This document shows positions 1 through 7,140 of a stretch of 17,097 nucleotides of DNA, one piece after another. How positions within the stretch are numbered: the first letter of the stretch is position 1; every line of letters starts with the position of its first letter. Position numbers and translations under genes: made by a program. The notes beneath the pieces are model-generated. The model worked only from the letters and a program-made list of their open reading frames with translations. It searched no databases and was not told where the DNA came from. Origin of the DNA: UBA6183 sp034676125 (GTDB lineage Bacteria > Bacteroidota > Bacteroidia > UKL13-3); NCBI GenBank assembly GCA_034676125.1, contig JAUCCO010000072.1, positions 1 through 17,097 of the forward strand. Direction: 5' to 3'.

Positions 1-32
1 ATTGATTATGCAGGTCCAATGCGTAATTTGGG
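1..32 (-). repeat. Palindromic dispersed repeat, copy A
   Basis: Read on the minus strand, this stretch matches 5144-5175 almost base for base. Both begin CCCAAATTACGCATT and both contain TGCATAATC, separated by five variable bases. The arms ATTATGCA and TGCGTAAT within it can pair with one wobble, so it could form a hairpin. It lies upstream of the DUF1015 gene and may extend beyond the window. Function unknown; it resembles a small REP-like intergenic element. Confidence 0.6.
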
Positions 33-118
33 ATAACTTTAATCACTTTAATAAATCAATTAAAGTTGTTAAGTTCGCTCCAAAATAAGGATCATAAATT
101 AATCGTTCAAAAACAACC

Positions 119-1363
119 ATGGCAATAGTAAAACCGTTTAAGGCATTGCGCCCTTCACGAGATAAAGTAGCTCAAATTTCGGCCCCATCATACGATTCTG
201 GAAACAGGGAAAAGTCGTATCACGAACTTCAAACAAACCCTTATAGCTACTTGCATATTGTTAAACCTTATTTGCACTTTAAGGGCGAAAAGAAAAACCC
301 CGAAAAACATTTCCCTTTAGGATTAGACTATTTATCTAAATTTAAAGCTGAAGGTTGGTTTACTAAGGATGAAAACGACTCGTATTATATTTACCGCGTA
401 ATTAAAGGTAGCAATGCATATACTGGCATAATTGCGGTGGCTAGTGTTGATGATTATAACAACAATGTAATTTTAAAACACGAAAATACATTAACCGAAA
501 AACAAAACGAATTAGCTGATCACATAAGGTGGTTTAAACAATTGGGCAACCCTGTTTTGTTAACCTACCAAGACTCAAGCAAAATAGATGAGTTGATGGA
601 GCATTATATTGAAAACCATGTGCCGGAATATAATTTTATTAGCAGCGACCAATTAAAGCATAATTTATGGGTTGTAAATAAAACCGAAGACCTTGATTTA
701 ATCAGAACTGAATTTGAGCAAATACCCAATTTATATATTGCAGATGGACATCACCGCAGCGCGGGCTCATCAGCTTATTGCGAATATAAACGTACTGCCG
801 AACCTTTATTTAATGGCGAAGAGTTATTTAATTTTTTCCCGGTTTGTTTAATACCAGCATCAAAACTTCATATATTTGAATACCACCGTTTGGTAAAAGA
901 TGAGTTGGTTAACAAAGCAGATTTTATAACTAAAGTTTCTGAATATTTTGATGTAATACCAAGTGGGCATTTACCTGTTCAGCCACTTAAGCCAAAAGAG
1001 TTTGGATTGTATTTTAACAATACCGCTTATTTATTAAAACTTAAATCTGAATTTGCCGAAAGCCTTTCTGGTATTTTAGATAACCTTGATGTGAGTATTG
1101 TTGAAGAATATTTGCTTAAGCGCGTATTTAAAATTTATGATAGTAAAACAGACAAACGCCTATCGTTTATTGATGGTAGCAGAGGCATATTAACTTTACA
1201 AGAAACCATTGATAAGAAAGAATTTGATTTGGCCATTACTCTTTATAAAACTTCTGTTGAAGAAGTAAAAGCAGTAGCAGAAAACAACTTAATTATGCCA
1301 CCTAAATCTACTTGGATTGAACCCAAACTTAGAACAGGTTTAATAATTTACGAAACAGAATAA
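119..1363 (+). CDS. DUF1015 family protein
   Basis: This 414-residue soluble protein matches the DUF1015 family from its N-terminus (KPFKALRP, then a conserved SAPSYD) to its C-terminal PPKSTWIEPK segment. It carries a DGHHR motif at residues 209-213. Similar motifs occur in the ParB/sulfiredoxin-fold serine kinases SerK and SbnI, so a small-molecule kinase or nucleotide-binding role is possible, but that is inference. In Bacteroidota this family is often found near the serine biosynthesis genes serC and serA; those would lie upstream and outside the window. ATG at 119 is chosen because the family signature begins almost at once. There is no signal peptide or membrane segment. It is followed by 165 bases without a gene. 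Confidence 0.85.
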   Translation: MAIVKPFKALRPSRDKVAQISAPSYDSGNREKSYHELQTNPYSYLHIVKPYLHFKGEKKNPEKHFPLGLDYLSKFKAEGWFTKDENDSYYIYRVIKGSNAYTGIIAVASVDDYNNNVILKHENTLTEKQNELADHIRWFKQLGNPVLLTYQDSSKIDELMEHYIENHVPEYNFISSDQLKHNLWVVNKTEDLDLIRTEFEQIPNLYIADGHHRSAGSSAYCEYKRTAEPLFNGEELFNFFPVCLIPASKLHIFEYHRLVKDELVNKADFITKVSEYFDVIPSGHLPVQPLKPKEFGLYFNNTAYLLKLKSEFAESLSGILDNLDVSIVEEYLLKRVFKIYDSKTDKRLSFIDGSRGILTLQETIDKKEFDLAITLYKTSVEEVKAVAENNLIMPPKSTWIEPKLRTGLIIYETE

Positions 1364-1484
1364 ACTTAAAGTCTAACAAATCAATAAAGTTATCAGGATA
1401 AACTTATCATAACCCATACTTATGATGAATATAAAATGATAACTAATGAAACAAATGTTACACAAAGGTTGGGTAATTTTAACT

Positions 1485-1492
1485 TACCTTTA
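1485..1492 (+). promoter_or_regulatory. Candidate trxB -7 box
   Basis: TACCTTTA matches the Bacteroidota -7 consensus TAnnTTTG in all but the last base and lies 36 bases before the trxB ATG. A TTG at 1469-1471 is only 13 bases upstream, closer than the usual spacing of about 19, so the -33 element is doubtful. The rest of the gap 1364-1528 shows only a weak imperfect hairpin near 1386-1405. Confidence 0.35.
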
Positions 1493-1528
1493 CACTCCTA
1501 AAACTAAAAAAATTAATAAAAATATACA

Positions 1529-2488
1529 ATGACAACAACTAACACCGAACACTTAGAGTGCTTAATTATTGGCAGCGGACCTGCTGGATATACTGCTGCA
1601 ATATACGCTGCACGTGCCGATATGAAACCTGTTGTGTATACTGGAATACAGCCAGGCGGACAACTTACTATTACAACCGATGTTGAAAATTACCCTGGTT
1701 ATCCTGATGGAATTACAGGTCCTGAAATGATGGAAAACTTTCGGAAACAAGCAGAGCGTTTAGGCACAGATGTTCGTTTTGGAATGGTAACCTCTGTTGA
1801 TTTTAGTGGCAAACCGCCTTATAAAGTTGTGGTTGACGAAAACAAAGAAATAACTGCTGATACAATTCTTATTTCTACAGGTGCATCAGCCAAATGGTTG
1901 GGCATACCAAGTGAAGAAAGATTAAACGGATATGGCGTTTCTGCATGTGCTGTTTGTGATGGTTTCTTTTTTAAAGGAAAAGATGTAGCCATTGTAGGTG
2001 CTGGAGATACAGCTTGCGAAGAAGCAAGTTACTTAGCGAAAATTTGTAGTAAAGTATACATGATTGTGCGTAGAGACGAGTTTCGTGCATCAAAAGCAAT
2101 GCAACATCGTGTGTTAAATACACCAAACATTGAAGTTTTATTTAACAGCGAAACAGACGAGATTTTAGGTGATAAAAAAGTAGATGGTGTACGTGTAAAA
2201 AACAACGTAACTGGCGAGAAAAAAGAATTTTCAATTCAAGGATTTTTTGTTGCCATTGGTCATACTCCAAATACAGCAGTTTTTAAACCATTTATTGATA
2301 TGGATGAAAACGGATATATATTAACCATTCCAGGCACTAGTAAAACTAATGTTGAGGGTGTATTTGCTTGTGGTGATGCACAAGACAAAATATACCGCCA
2401 AGCAGTAACTGCGGCAGGTAGTGGCTGTATGGCCGCGCTAGATGCTGAACGGTATTTAGGCGCAAAACACGCTTCGGTTGAAGCATAA
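1529..2488 (+). CDS. trxB: Thioredoxin reductase (TrxB)
   Basis: This is a cytoplasmic FAD enzyme that passes electrons from NADPH to thioredoxin. The 319-residue length is normal for the low-molecular-weight family. The FAD-binding GSGPAG lies at residues 15-20. The redox-active CAVC (Cys140 and Cys143) is intact, which separates it from CxxC-less YpdA-type reductases. The NADPH-binding GAGDTA is at 157-162, followed by VRRDEFRASK, whose arginines are those that select NADPH. A C-terminal GVFACGDAQD completes the FAD site. The downstream ytxJ starts 10 bases after the stop, so the two are probably one transcript for thiol redox control. Confidence 0.97.
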   Translation: MTTTNTEHLECLIIGSGPAGYTAAIYAARADMKPVVYTGIQPGGQLTITTDVENYPGYPDGITGPEMMENFRKQAERLGTDVRFGMVTSVDFSGKPPYKVVVDENKEITADTILISTGASAKWLGIPSEERLNGYGVSACAVCDGFFFKGKDVAIVGAGDTACEEASYLAKICSKVYMIVRRDEFRASKAMQHRVLNTPNIEVLFNSETDEILGDKKVDGVRVKNNVTGEKKEFSIQGFFVAIGHTPNTAVFKPFIDMDENGYILTIPGTSKTNVEGVFACGDAQDKIYRQAVTAAGSGCMAALDAERYLGAKHASVEA

Positions 2489-2498
2489 TACCAACAAC

Positions 2499-2840
2499 AT
2501 GAATTGGAAAAAACTTGAACAAATAGAACAGCTTGTAGATATTGATGTGAAATCACATGAATTTCCAGTTATAATTTTTAAACATAGCACAAGTTGCAGC
2601 ATAAGTTCGGCAGCTTTGGCCCGTTTAGAGCGCAGTTGGAATGATGCAGAAATGCAAGATGTTGAAGCTTATTATTTAGATTTAAAAGCAAACAGAACTA
2701 CATCAGGTGCAGTAGCCGATCATTATGAAATAGCACATGAATCACCACAAGTTTTGATTATAAAAAAAGGCGATTGTGTTTACAACGAATCTCACATGGG
2801 GATTAATTATGATGAGATAAAAAAAGTTGCTTTAAAATAA
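2499..2840 (+). CDS. ytxJ: Bacilliredoxin YtxJ (DUF2847)
   Basis: This small thioredoxin-fold protein (113 residues) resembles the bacillithiol-system protein YtxJ. The signature is KHSTSCSIS with the single active-site Cys33, followed by a typical YYLDLKANR segment and HESPQVLIIKKG. Such proteins are thought to reduce mixed disulfides between proteins and bacillithiol. The ATG at 2499 is preferred over an upstream ATG at 2478, because the latter would overlap the end of trxB and add seven residues not typical of the family. It lies directly after trxB, and its stop is 36 bases from the convergent recA stop, with no clear terminator hairpin between them. Confidence 0.88.
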   Translation: MNWKKLEQIEQLVDIDVKSHEFPVIIFKHSTSCSISSAALARLERSWNDAEMQDVEAYYLDLKANRTTSGAVADHYEIAHESPQVLIIKKGDCVYNESHMGINYDEIKKVALK

Positions 2841-2876
2841 AATTGGTAAACAAAAGCGGGCGCACATTAGAATAAA

Positions 2877-3908
2877 TTATTCTCCTAACTCTATTGTGCC
2901 TACTGGCATTCCGGCAAAAGCTTTATCTTTTATTTTCGCTTCAATCTCATCAGCCAATTCAGGATTATCTAAAAATAATTGCTTCACAGATTCACGTCCT
3001 TGACCCAATTTAGTATCACCATAACTAAACCACGATCCGCTTTTCTTAATAATTTCCATCTCACTTCCTAAATCTACTATCTCCCCTACTTTCGAGATTC
3101 CACCGCCATAAATAATATCAAACTCAACGGTACGGAATGGAGGCGCAACTTTATTTTTAACCACCTTAACTTTTGTGCGGTTACCAATAATATCATTGCC
3201 TTCTTTTATCTGTCCAATTCTACGAATATCTAAACGTACCGATGCATAAAACTTTAATGCGTTACCACCAGTTGTAGTTTCGGGGTTACCAAACATAACA
3301 CCTATTTTTTCGCGTAATTGGTTAATAAAAATACAAATACAACCCGTTTTATTAATAGTACCTGTAAGTTTACGTAATGCCTGACTCATTAAACGAGCTT
3401 GCAAACCCATTTTGCTATCACCCATCTCACCTTCAATTTCTGCTCTTGGAACCAATGCAGCCACCGAGTCGATTACAATAATGTCTATTGCACCTGAGCG
3501 AATTAATGCATCTGCAATCTCTAATGCTTGCTCACCGTCATCTGGCTGAGAGATTAAAAGATTATCTACATCAATACCTAACTTTTGAGCGTAACTTTTA
3601 TCAAACGCATGCTCTGCATCAATAAATGCTGCCATACCACCTTTTTTCTGCACTTGTGCAATTGCATGTTGTGCTAATGTAGTTTTACCAGAAGATTCTG
3701 GACCGTAAATTTCAATTACTCTACCAGTAGGAAACCCACCAATACCAAGTGCAATATCTAATCCGATAGAACCGGTAGAAATTGCCTCAACACCTTCTAC
3801 AGTACCGCCATCTAATTTCATGATGGTACCTTTACCATAAGTTTTTTCTAACTTGTCAATGGTTAATTGAAGTGATTTTAATTTTTCTTTGTTGTCTGCT
3901 GCGCTCAT
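2877..3908 (-). CDS. recA: Recombinase RecA
   Basis: RecA is the DNA-strand-exchange ATPase that also triggers LexA cleavage in the SOS response. Using the ATG at 3908 gives 343 residues, the usual Bacteroidota length; an ATG at 3950 would add 14 atypical residues before MSAADNKEK. Walker A (GPESSGKTT) lies at residues 69-77. IDIIVIDSVAALVP is Walker B, and loop L2 follows with GNPETTTGGNALKFYASVRLD. The C-terminus is complete and ends GELGE. No LexA-type operator was recognised upstream; a plausible TTTG/-7 promoter lies at 3979-4012. Confidence 0.97.
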   Translation of the reverse strand: MSAADNKEKLKSLQLTIDKLEKTYGKGTIMKLDGGTVEGVEAISTGSIGLDIALGIGGFPTGRVIEIYGPESSGKTTLAQHAIAQVQKKGGMAAFIDAEHAFDKSYAQKLGIDVDNLLISQPDDGEQALEIADALIRSGAIDIIVIDSVAALVPRAEIEGEMGDSKMGLQARLMSQALRKLTGTINKTGCICIFINQLREKIGVMFGNPETTTGGNALKFYASVRLDIRRIGQIKEGNDIIGNRTKVKVVKNKVAPPFRTVEFDIIYGGGISKVGEIVDLGSEMEIIKKSGSWFSYGDTKLGQGRESVKQLFLDNPELADEIEAKIKDKAFAGMPVGTIELGE

Positions 3909-3978
3909 ATATTTTTTATTAGTTTTTTCAATAAAGTTCTCGAATTTCAATTATTCAAGGTTAAAAACAATTTTTTAC

Positions 3979-4012
3979 TAAATTTATTAGCAACTATTTT
4001 TAACACCACAAA
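3979..4012 (-). promoter_or_regulatory. Candidate recA promoter
   Basis: On the minus strand TTTG (4009-4012) is followed after 22 bases by TAAATTTA (3979-3986). This resembles the Bacteroidota -33/-7 pair TTTG...TAnnTTTG with one mismatch in the -7 box. It lies about 70 bases upstream of the preferred recA start. Confidence 0.4.
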
Positions 4013-4025
4013 GAAAACACCATTA

Positions 4026-4046
4026 CTTCGCAGTGTATTTGCGAAG
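4026..4046. other. 7-bp inverted repeat between recA and HhH gene
   Basis: CTTCGCA (4026-4032) and TGCGAAG (4040-4046) are perfect inverted repeats around a 7-base loop. It lies after the end of the HhH gene and upstream of recA. No T-run follows on the minus strand, so it may be a weak terminator of the HhH gene or a regulatory site. Confidence 0.45.
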
Positions 4047-4065
4047 CGAAATTTATTTTTAAAAT

Positions 4066-4974
4066 TTATTGTAGGATTAAATATGGCAATAATTTTTGAT
4101 AGGTGCTATCTGGCAATATAATAACTCGTTTTATATCTTCTACCTTGGCAAATGCCCCATGATGCTTGCGGTAATTAATTATGGCTGATGCAGTTTTAAA
4201 CTTCAGGTATGGATTCAGCTTTAACTCATCATAACTAATGGTATTGATGTTTAGGTAGCGTACTTTATTTACATCCACATAAATTTTCCCTTCTAGCTCT
4301 TCCAATAAAAAAGAATCTATACCCCAAATCTCGGTTAACTGTTAAACCCTAAAAAATCCACCAACTCGGTTTCTGTAATTTACAATTTTACCAGCCATTT
4401 TAGGACCAATACCATACAATTTAACCAATGTTAACGAGTCGGCAGTGTTTAATTCTACTGGAGCCATAGGCGTTTTAGCAGCATATTGTTTGGTTTGATA
4501 ATTGGCTTTATTTCCAACATCATCAATTTGCACATAAGGCAAAATTTTACTAATGTGGTTGCTATCTATATTATAAATGCGGTACAAGTCTTCAGGCTTA
4601 CGATATTTACCTCCTTTTAGTCGGTAATTTAACATACTATGTGCAACACGTTTGCTAAAACCTAAACTAACTAATGTAGCAGAATCGGCAGTATTGGGAT
4701 TAAAATCAAACAATACAATCGAGTCTATATCAATAGGTGTAAAATTATTATTATCAGCATTAAAACCTGCTTGGTTAACATTACTGCTGCTGGCCAAAAC
4801 GGCCATGTTAAAATCTATTGGCTGTGCTGGGTTGATATACCTGAATAATTTAGGAACAAATAAGGCTACAACAATTAATACCAACAAGGCATAAATACCT
4901 TTTCGTTCGGTTTTACTAAATACAAAATACTGTTTTAAAAAGTGGCTAACCCTTTTTATTTTTATTTTGTTCAT
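4066..4974 (-). pseudogene. HhH (ComEA-like) membrane protein, broken by an in-frame TAA
   Basis: The reading frame encodes a Bacteroidota helix-hairpin-helix protein of about 302 codons, interrupted at codon 211 by TAA (4344-4342). The upstream part has a basic N-terminus, one membrane segment (GIYALLVLIVVALFVPKLF) and HhH units such as FNPNTADSATLVSLGFS and LNTADSLTLVKLYGIGPKMAG. The same frame continues after the stop as QLTEIWGIDSFLLEELEG and a third HhH unit ending LPYLILQ. No frame change is needed to join the halves. Homologues usually have a continuous GGFxxxEQLxEIWG stretch here, so a GAA-to-TAA change is the simplest explanation. The start at 4974 (MNKIKIKRV) is preferred to 5028. 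Family members bind DNA; the cellular role is uncertain. A read error is an alternative. Confidence 0.8.
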
Positions 4975-5086
4975 CACGTTCCTTTTGAAACCTACGAATA
5001 AAAAAATAATACAACAACACGGCAACAAAAATTCCGAAAAAAGTTTCTGTAGCCATCCAAATCCAAAAGTTATCGCCCCAATTCAT
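4946..5086 (-). CDS. Small single-pass membrane protein (46 aa)
   Basis: An ATG at 5086 opens a 46-codon frame ending in TAG at 4946. The product starts MNWGDNFWIWMATE, has one membrane segment (FFGIFVAVLLYYFFI) and ends in a strongly charged tail (RRFQKERDEQNKNKKG). Such a hydrophobic core with a positive cytoplasmic flank is unlikely by chance. It overlaps the start of the HhH gene by 29 bases in another frame, suggesting translational coupling. No known function; a hypothetical membrane peptide. Confidence 0.6.
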   Translation of the reverse strand: MNWGDNFWIWMATETFFGIFVAVLLYYFFIRRFQKERDEQNKNKKG

Positions 5087-5143
5087 TGTATAAATATTTT
5101 AAAAGTAGTATTGTGCAAAGATGCAGTAATAATTGTAATTAAA

Positions 5144-5175
5144 CCCAAATTACGCATTAGAAATGCATAATCGAT
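5144..5175 (+). repeat. Palindromic dispersed repeat, copy B
   Basis: This is the second copy of the element at 1-32, in the opposite orientation. CCCAAATTACGCATT and TGCATAATC are identical, the five bases between differ at four positions, and one base differs near the end. ATTACGCATT and AATGCATAAT form a 10-bp stem with one wobble around AGA. It sits in the gap between the small membrane protein and the RmlD-like gene. Confidence 0.6.
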
Positions 5176-5219
5176 ATAGAAACTGTAAATCAGTTATGCA
5201 AAACTGCTAACATTTTCTT

Positions 5220-5235
5220 TGCCGAGGCTTCGGCA
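5220..5235. terminator. Hairpin downstream of the RmlD-like gene
   Basis: TGCCGA (5220-5225) and TCGGCA (5230-5235) pair perfectly around GGCT. It lies about 60 bases beyond the stop of the minus-strand RmlD-like gene. There is no T-run on that strand, so it is at best a weak intrinsic terminator. Confidence 0.4.
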
Positions 5236-5297
5236 CGGGATTTACCCAACTAAATCAAGTAGTTCAATTTTTCAAATCTTCTATTTATTAATTTGGG

Positions 5298-6209
5298 TTA
5301 AACTTGCTTGGCCGTTAATAATTGTTTGGCTACAATTGTTAAACCTTGCTCGAATGTATGTGGTTGATATCCCAGCTCCGTTTTTGCTTTATCAAGTATA
5401 AAACCTGTAATAGGCGGGCGTTTTGCTGGCTGCTTTATACCTTCGCTAGTACTTAAGTTTAAAAGGTTTTTGTCTAATTTAAAATAGGCAGCCACTCGAT
5501 AAACCAAATCAAACACACTCATAAAATCGCTACCACTTATGTTGTAAATTCCTTGCGCTTTTTTACTTGCAGCCAAAGCACACCCTTGTGCTAAATCTTC
5601 GGCTAAAGTGGGTGTTCTAAATTGATCGCCAACTACGTTAAGTGATTTACCTTGTTCTAAATTATTTTTAGCCCAAAGCACAATGTTACTTCGGCTCATA
5701 TCATTAACTACACCATAAACCAAAACAGTACGTAATATCGACCAACTTTTGCTATTGCTTTGAATAACTTGTTCGGCCTTTAATTTACTTAAACCATAAT
5801 AACTTAATGGTTTTGGTATTTCAGTTTCTAAAACTGGGCCATGTGTTCCATCAAAAATAAAATCAGTTGAAAGATGCACCAAATGAACATTGTAATTATT
5901 GCAGGCTTCAACCAAAAACTTTACTGCATCTACATTAAGTAAATCGCATGCTGCGCGTTCGGTTTCGCAAGCATCTACATTCGTCAATGCAGCAGTATTA
6001 ATCACCACATCGGGTTTATGTATGGCAATAACAGTTTCTACTTGGTGTTTGTCGGTAATATCTAAACTGTGGTAAGTATATCCCGTTTGATTTACGTACC
6101 TATCATCACCACGAGCAGTAGCAATAAGTTGAATATCTGGTTGATTTTTATAATAATCGGTAAGTTTTTGTCCTAACAAACCATTACTACCTGTTACTAA
6201 TATTTTCAT
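5298..6209 (-). CDS. RmlD-like NAD(P)-dependent sugar-nucleotide reductase
   Basis: This 303-residue extended short-chain dehydrogenase belongs to the RmlD (dTDP-4-dehydrorhamnose reductase) substrate-binding family. The N-terminal GSNGLLG (residues 7-13) is the dinucleotide-binding glycine motif. STDFIFDG (114-121) and Tyr138-x3-Lys142 are the catalytic region. True RmlD acts in rhamnose synthesis beside rmlA, rmlB and rmlC. None is present here, so the substrate is unknown and a housekeeping paralogue is as likely. The ATG at 6209 begins directly with MKILVTG, so the start is secure. No clear -7 motif was found in the 88 bases upstream. Confidence 0.85.
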   Translation of the reverse strand: MKILVTGSNGLLGQKLTDYYKNQPDIQLIATARGDDRYVNQTGYTYHSLDITDKHQVETVIAIHKPDVVINTAALTNVDACETERAACDLLNVDAVKFLVEACNNYNVHLVHLSTDFIFDGTHGPVLETEIPKPLSYYGLSKLKAEQVIQSNSKSWSILRTVLVYGVVNDMSRSNIVLWAKNNLEQGKSLNVVGDQFRTPTLAEDLAQGCALAASKKAQGIYNISGSDFMSVFDLVYRVAAYFKLDKNLLNLSTSEGIKQPAKRPPITGFILDKAKTELGYQPHTFEQGLTIVAKQLLTAKQV

Positions 6210-6297
6210 AGTGCAATAATAAGCCTTTTATGTAACTGCTTTTTATTGAATTTATAGTATGTGTGTGAAGTAAAGAATTAAATCTGTTATAATGTAG

Positions 6298-6720
6298 TTA
6301 CTCAACTTTTTCAGTTAAAGCAATATATGTTTCGGGAGTTAACACAGAGATAGTTGCCTTTTTATAGTCTTTAATATTTCTAGTTATGATGGTAGTTAAG
6401 CCATTTTCGATAGCACAACTGTATTGTATTGCGTCTTCAACATCATTAAAATCAGATGCTACAGCTAAATCAATTGTTTTGCTATCAACGGGCAATACTT
6501 GTACAATGGTTTTAAACGTACCAATAATTTGCCGCGAGTAAACAGCCGAATATTGCGAACGCAACACATAATCTAAATTAGAAAACGAAAGTGAAGAAAC
6601 ATAAATTATTATATCGCCCTTATCTGAAAGAGAAAAAAGCAACTCGGCTGTTTTGTTAAAAGGCATTCTGCGTGATAGTAAGTCAATGCAAACATCAGTA
6701 TCCACAAATACTTAATTCAT
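6298..6720 (-). pseudogene. PIN-domain toxin (VapC-like) with a stop at codon 3
   Basis: The protein is a PIN-fold ribonuclease toxin. Family features are the N-terminal VDTDVCIDLL, a central VSSLSFSNL, VEDAIQYSCA and TTIITRNIKDYKKA; the acidic residues are Asp2, Asp91 and Asp113 counted from the GTG at 6705. The natural ATG would be at 6720, one base after the antitoxin stop, but its third codon is TAA (6714-6712), giving M-N-stop-VFVDTD. Translation could restart at GTG 6705 to give 135 residues, keeping the first catalytic Asp but losing the start of beta-strand 1. The toxin is therefore probably absent or weak. It forms a toxin-antitoxin operon with the upstream DUF6364 gene. Confidence 0.75.
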
Positions 6721-6721
6721 A

Positions 6722-6967
6722 TCACTTGGTGTATTTTTTAAGTATATAATCTCTATACTCCTGTTTTAAGTTTTTGGCTTCAGGTAGCTCAATCACACCA
6801 GATATGCTCTTCACTAGTGGAGTAATCTCAAGCGATTCCTCAGGCGTAATAAGTTTATTAAGATAAGATTCAATCAGTTTAGAGAGGCTGGTGTTCTTAT
6901 TTTTTGCATACAACTTAGCTTGCTCAATTACCGAATCATTAATCTTTAATGTGAGTTTTGTATCCAT
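6722..6967 (-). CDS. DUF6364-like antitoxin (ribbon-helix-helix)
   Basis: From the ATG at 6967 this gives 80 residues; an ATG at 7012 would add 15 atypical residues and include the promoter. MDTKLTLKINDSVIEQAKLY followed by AKNKNTSLSKLIESYL is a ribbon-helix-helix DNA-binding fold as in DUF6364 antitoxins. The remaining, charged C-terminus would bind the toxin. The stop lies one base before the presumed ATG of the PIN toxin, the normal layout for such pairs. It likely represses its own promoter at 6987-6994. The antitoxin looks intact although the toxin start is damaged. Confidence 0.8.
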   Translation of the reverse strand: MDTKLTLKINDSVIEQAKLYAKNKNTSLSKLIESYLNKLITPEESLEITPLVKSISGVIELPEAKNLKQEYRDYILKKYTK

Positions 6968-6986
6968 ATCAATTAAATTATACGTA

Positions 6987-6994
6987 CAAATATA
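6987..6994 (-). promoter_or_regulatory. -7 box of the toxin-antitoxin operon
   Basis: On the minus strand TATATTTG is an exact match to TAnnTTTG, 19 bases before the antitoxin ATG at 6967. A TTTG lies upstream at a shorter than usual spacing of 15 bases. The resulting leader would be very short. Confidence 0.5.
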
Positions 6995-7067
6995 AAAAAT
7001 CGGACGTGCCAAAAAAGGGATTTTCCAAAAAATAAATTTAGCAGTATAAACAAGTTTACTAATTCAC

Positions 7068-7139
7068 TTATTTAAATTCAAGTATATCGCCAGGCTGACA
7101 ATTTAAAGCTTTACAAATAGCCTCCAAGGTAACTTTACA
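7068..7139 (-). pseudogene. 3' remnant of an XRE-type (YozG-like) regulator
   Basis: On the minus strand, directly after the beta-barrel stop, a frame reads CKVTLEAICKALNCQPGDIL followed by EFK and a TAA at 7068-7070. This is the highly conserved C-terminal end of small Cro/CI-type helix-turn-helix repressors (recognition-helix partner plus the CQPGD turn). No start codon or first helices precede it: the frame runs into a TGA inside the last codons of the barrel gene. It is therefore an orphan fragment left by a deletion or insertion at this junction. Confidence 0.7.
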
Positions 7140-7140
7140 A

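Noticed and set aside
2869..2883. AGAATAA/TTATTCT palindrome at the end of recA as a terminator
   Set aside because: It is AT-only at the loop, overlaps the stop codon and has no T-run; too weak to call.
4652..4894. Open frame on the + strand
   Set aside because: It is the antisense of the HhH gene, and its composition is explained by that gene.
5219..5401. Open frame on the + strand
   Set aside because: It overlaps the 3' end of the RmlD-like gene and a hairpin, and has no recognisable protein features.
4342..6714. Reassigned TAA codon, suggested by two in-frame TAAs in otherwise good genes
   Set aside because: DUF1015, trxB, recA, miaB and the RT gene all end naturally at TAA, so TAA is a normal stop here.
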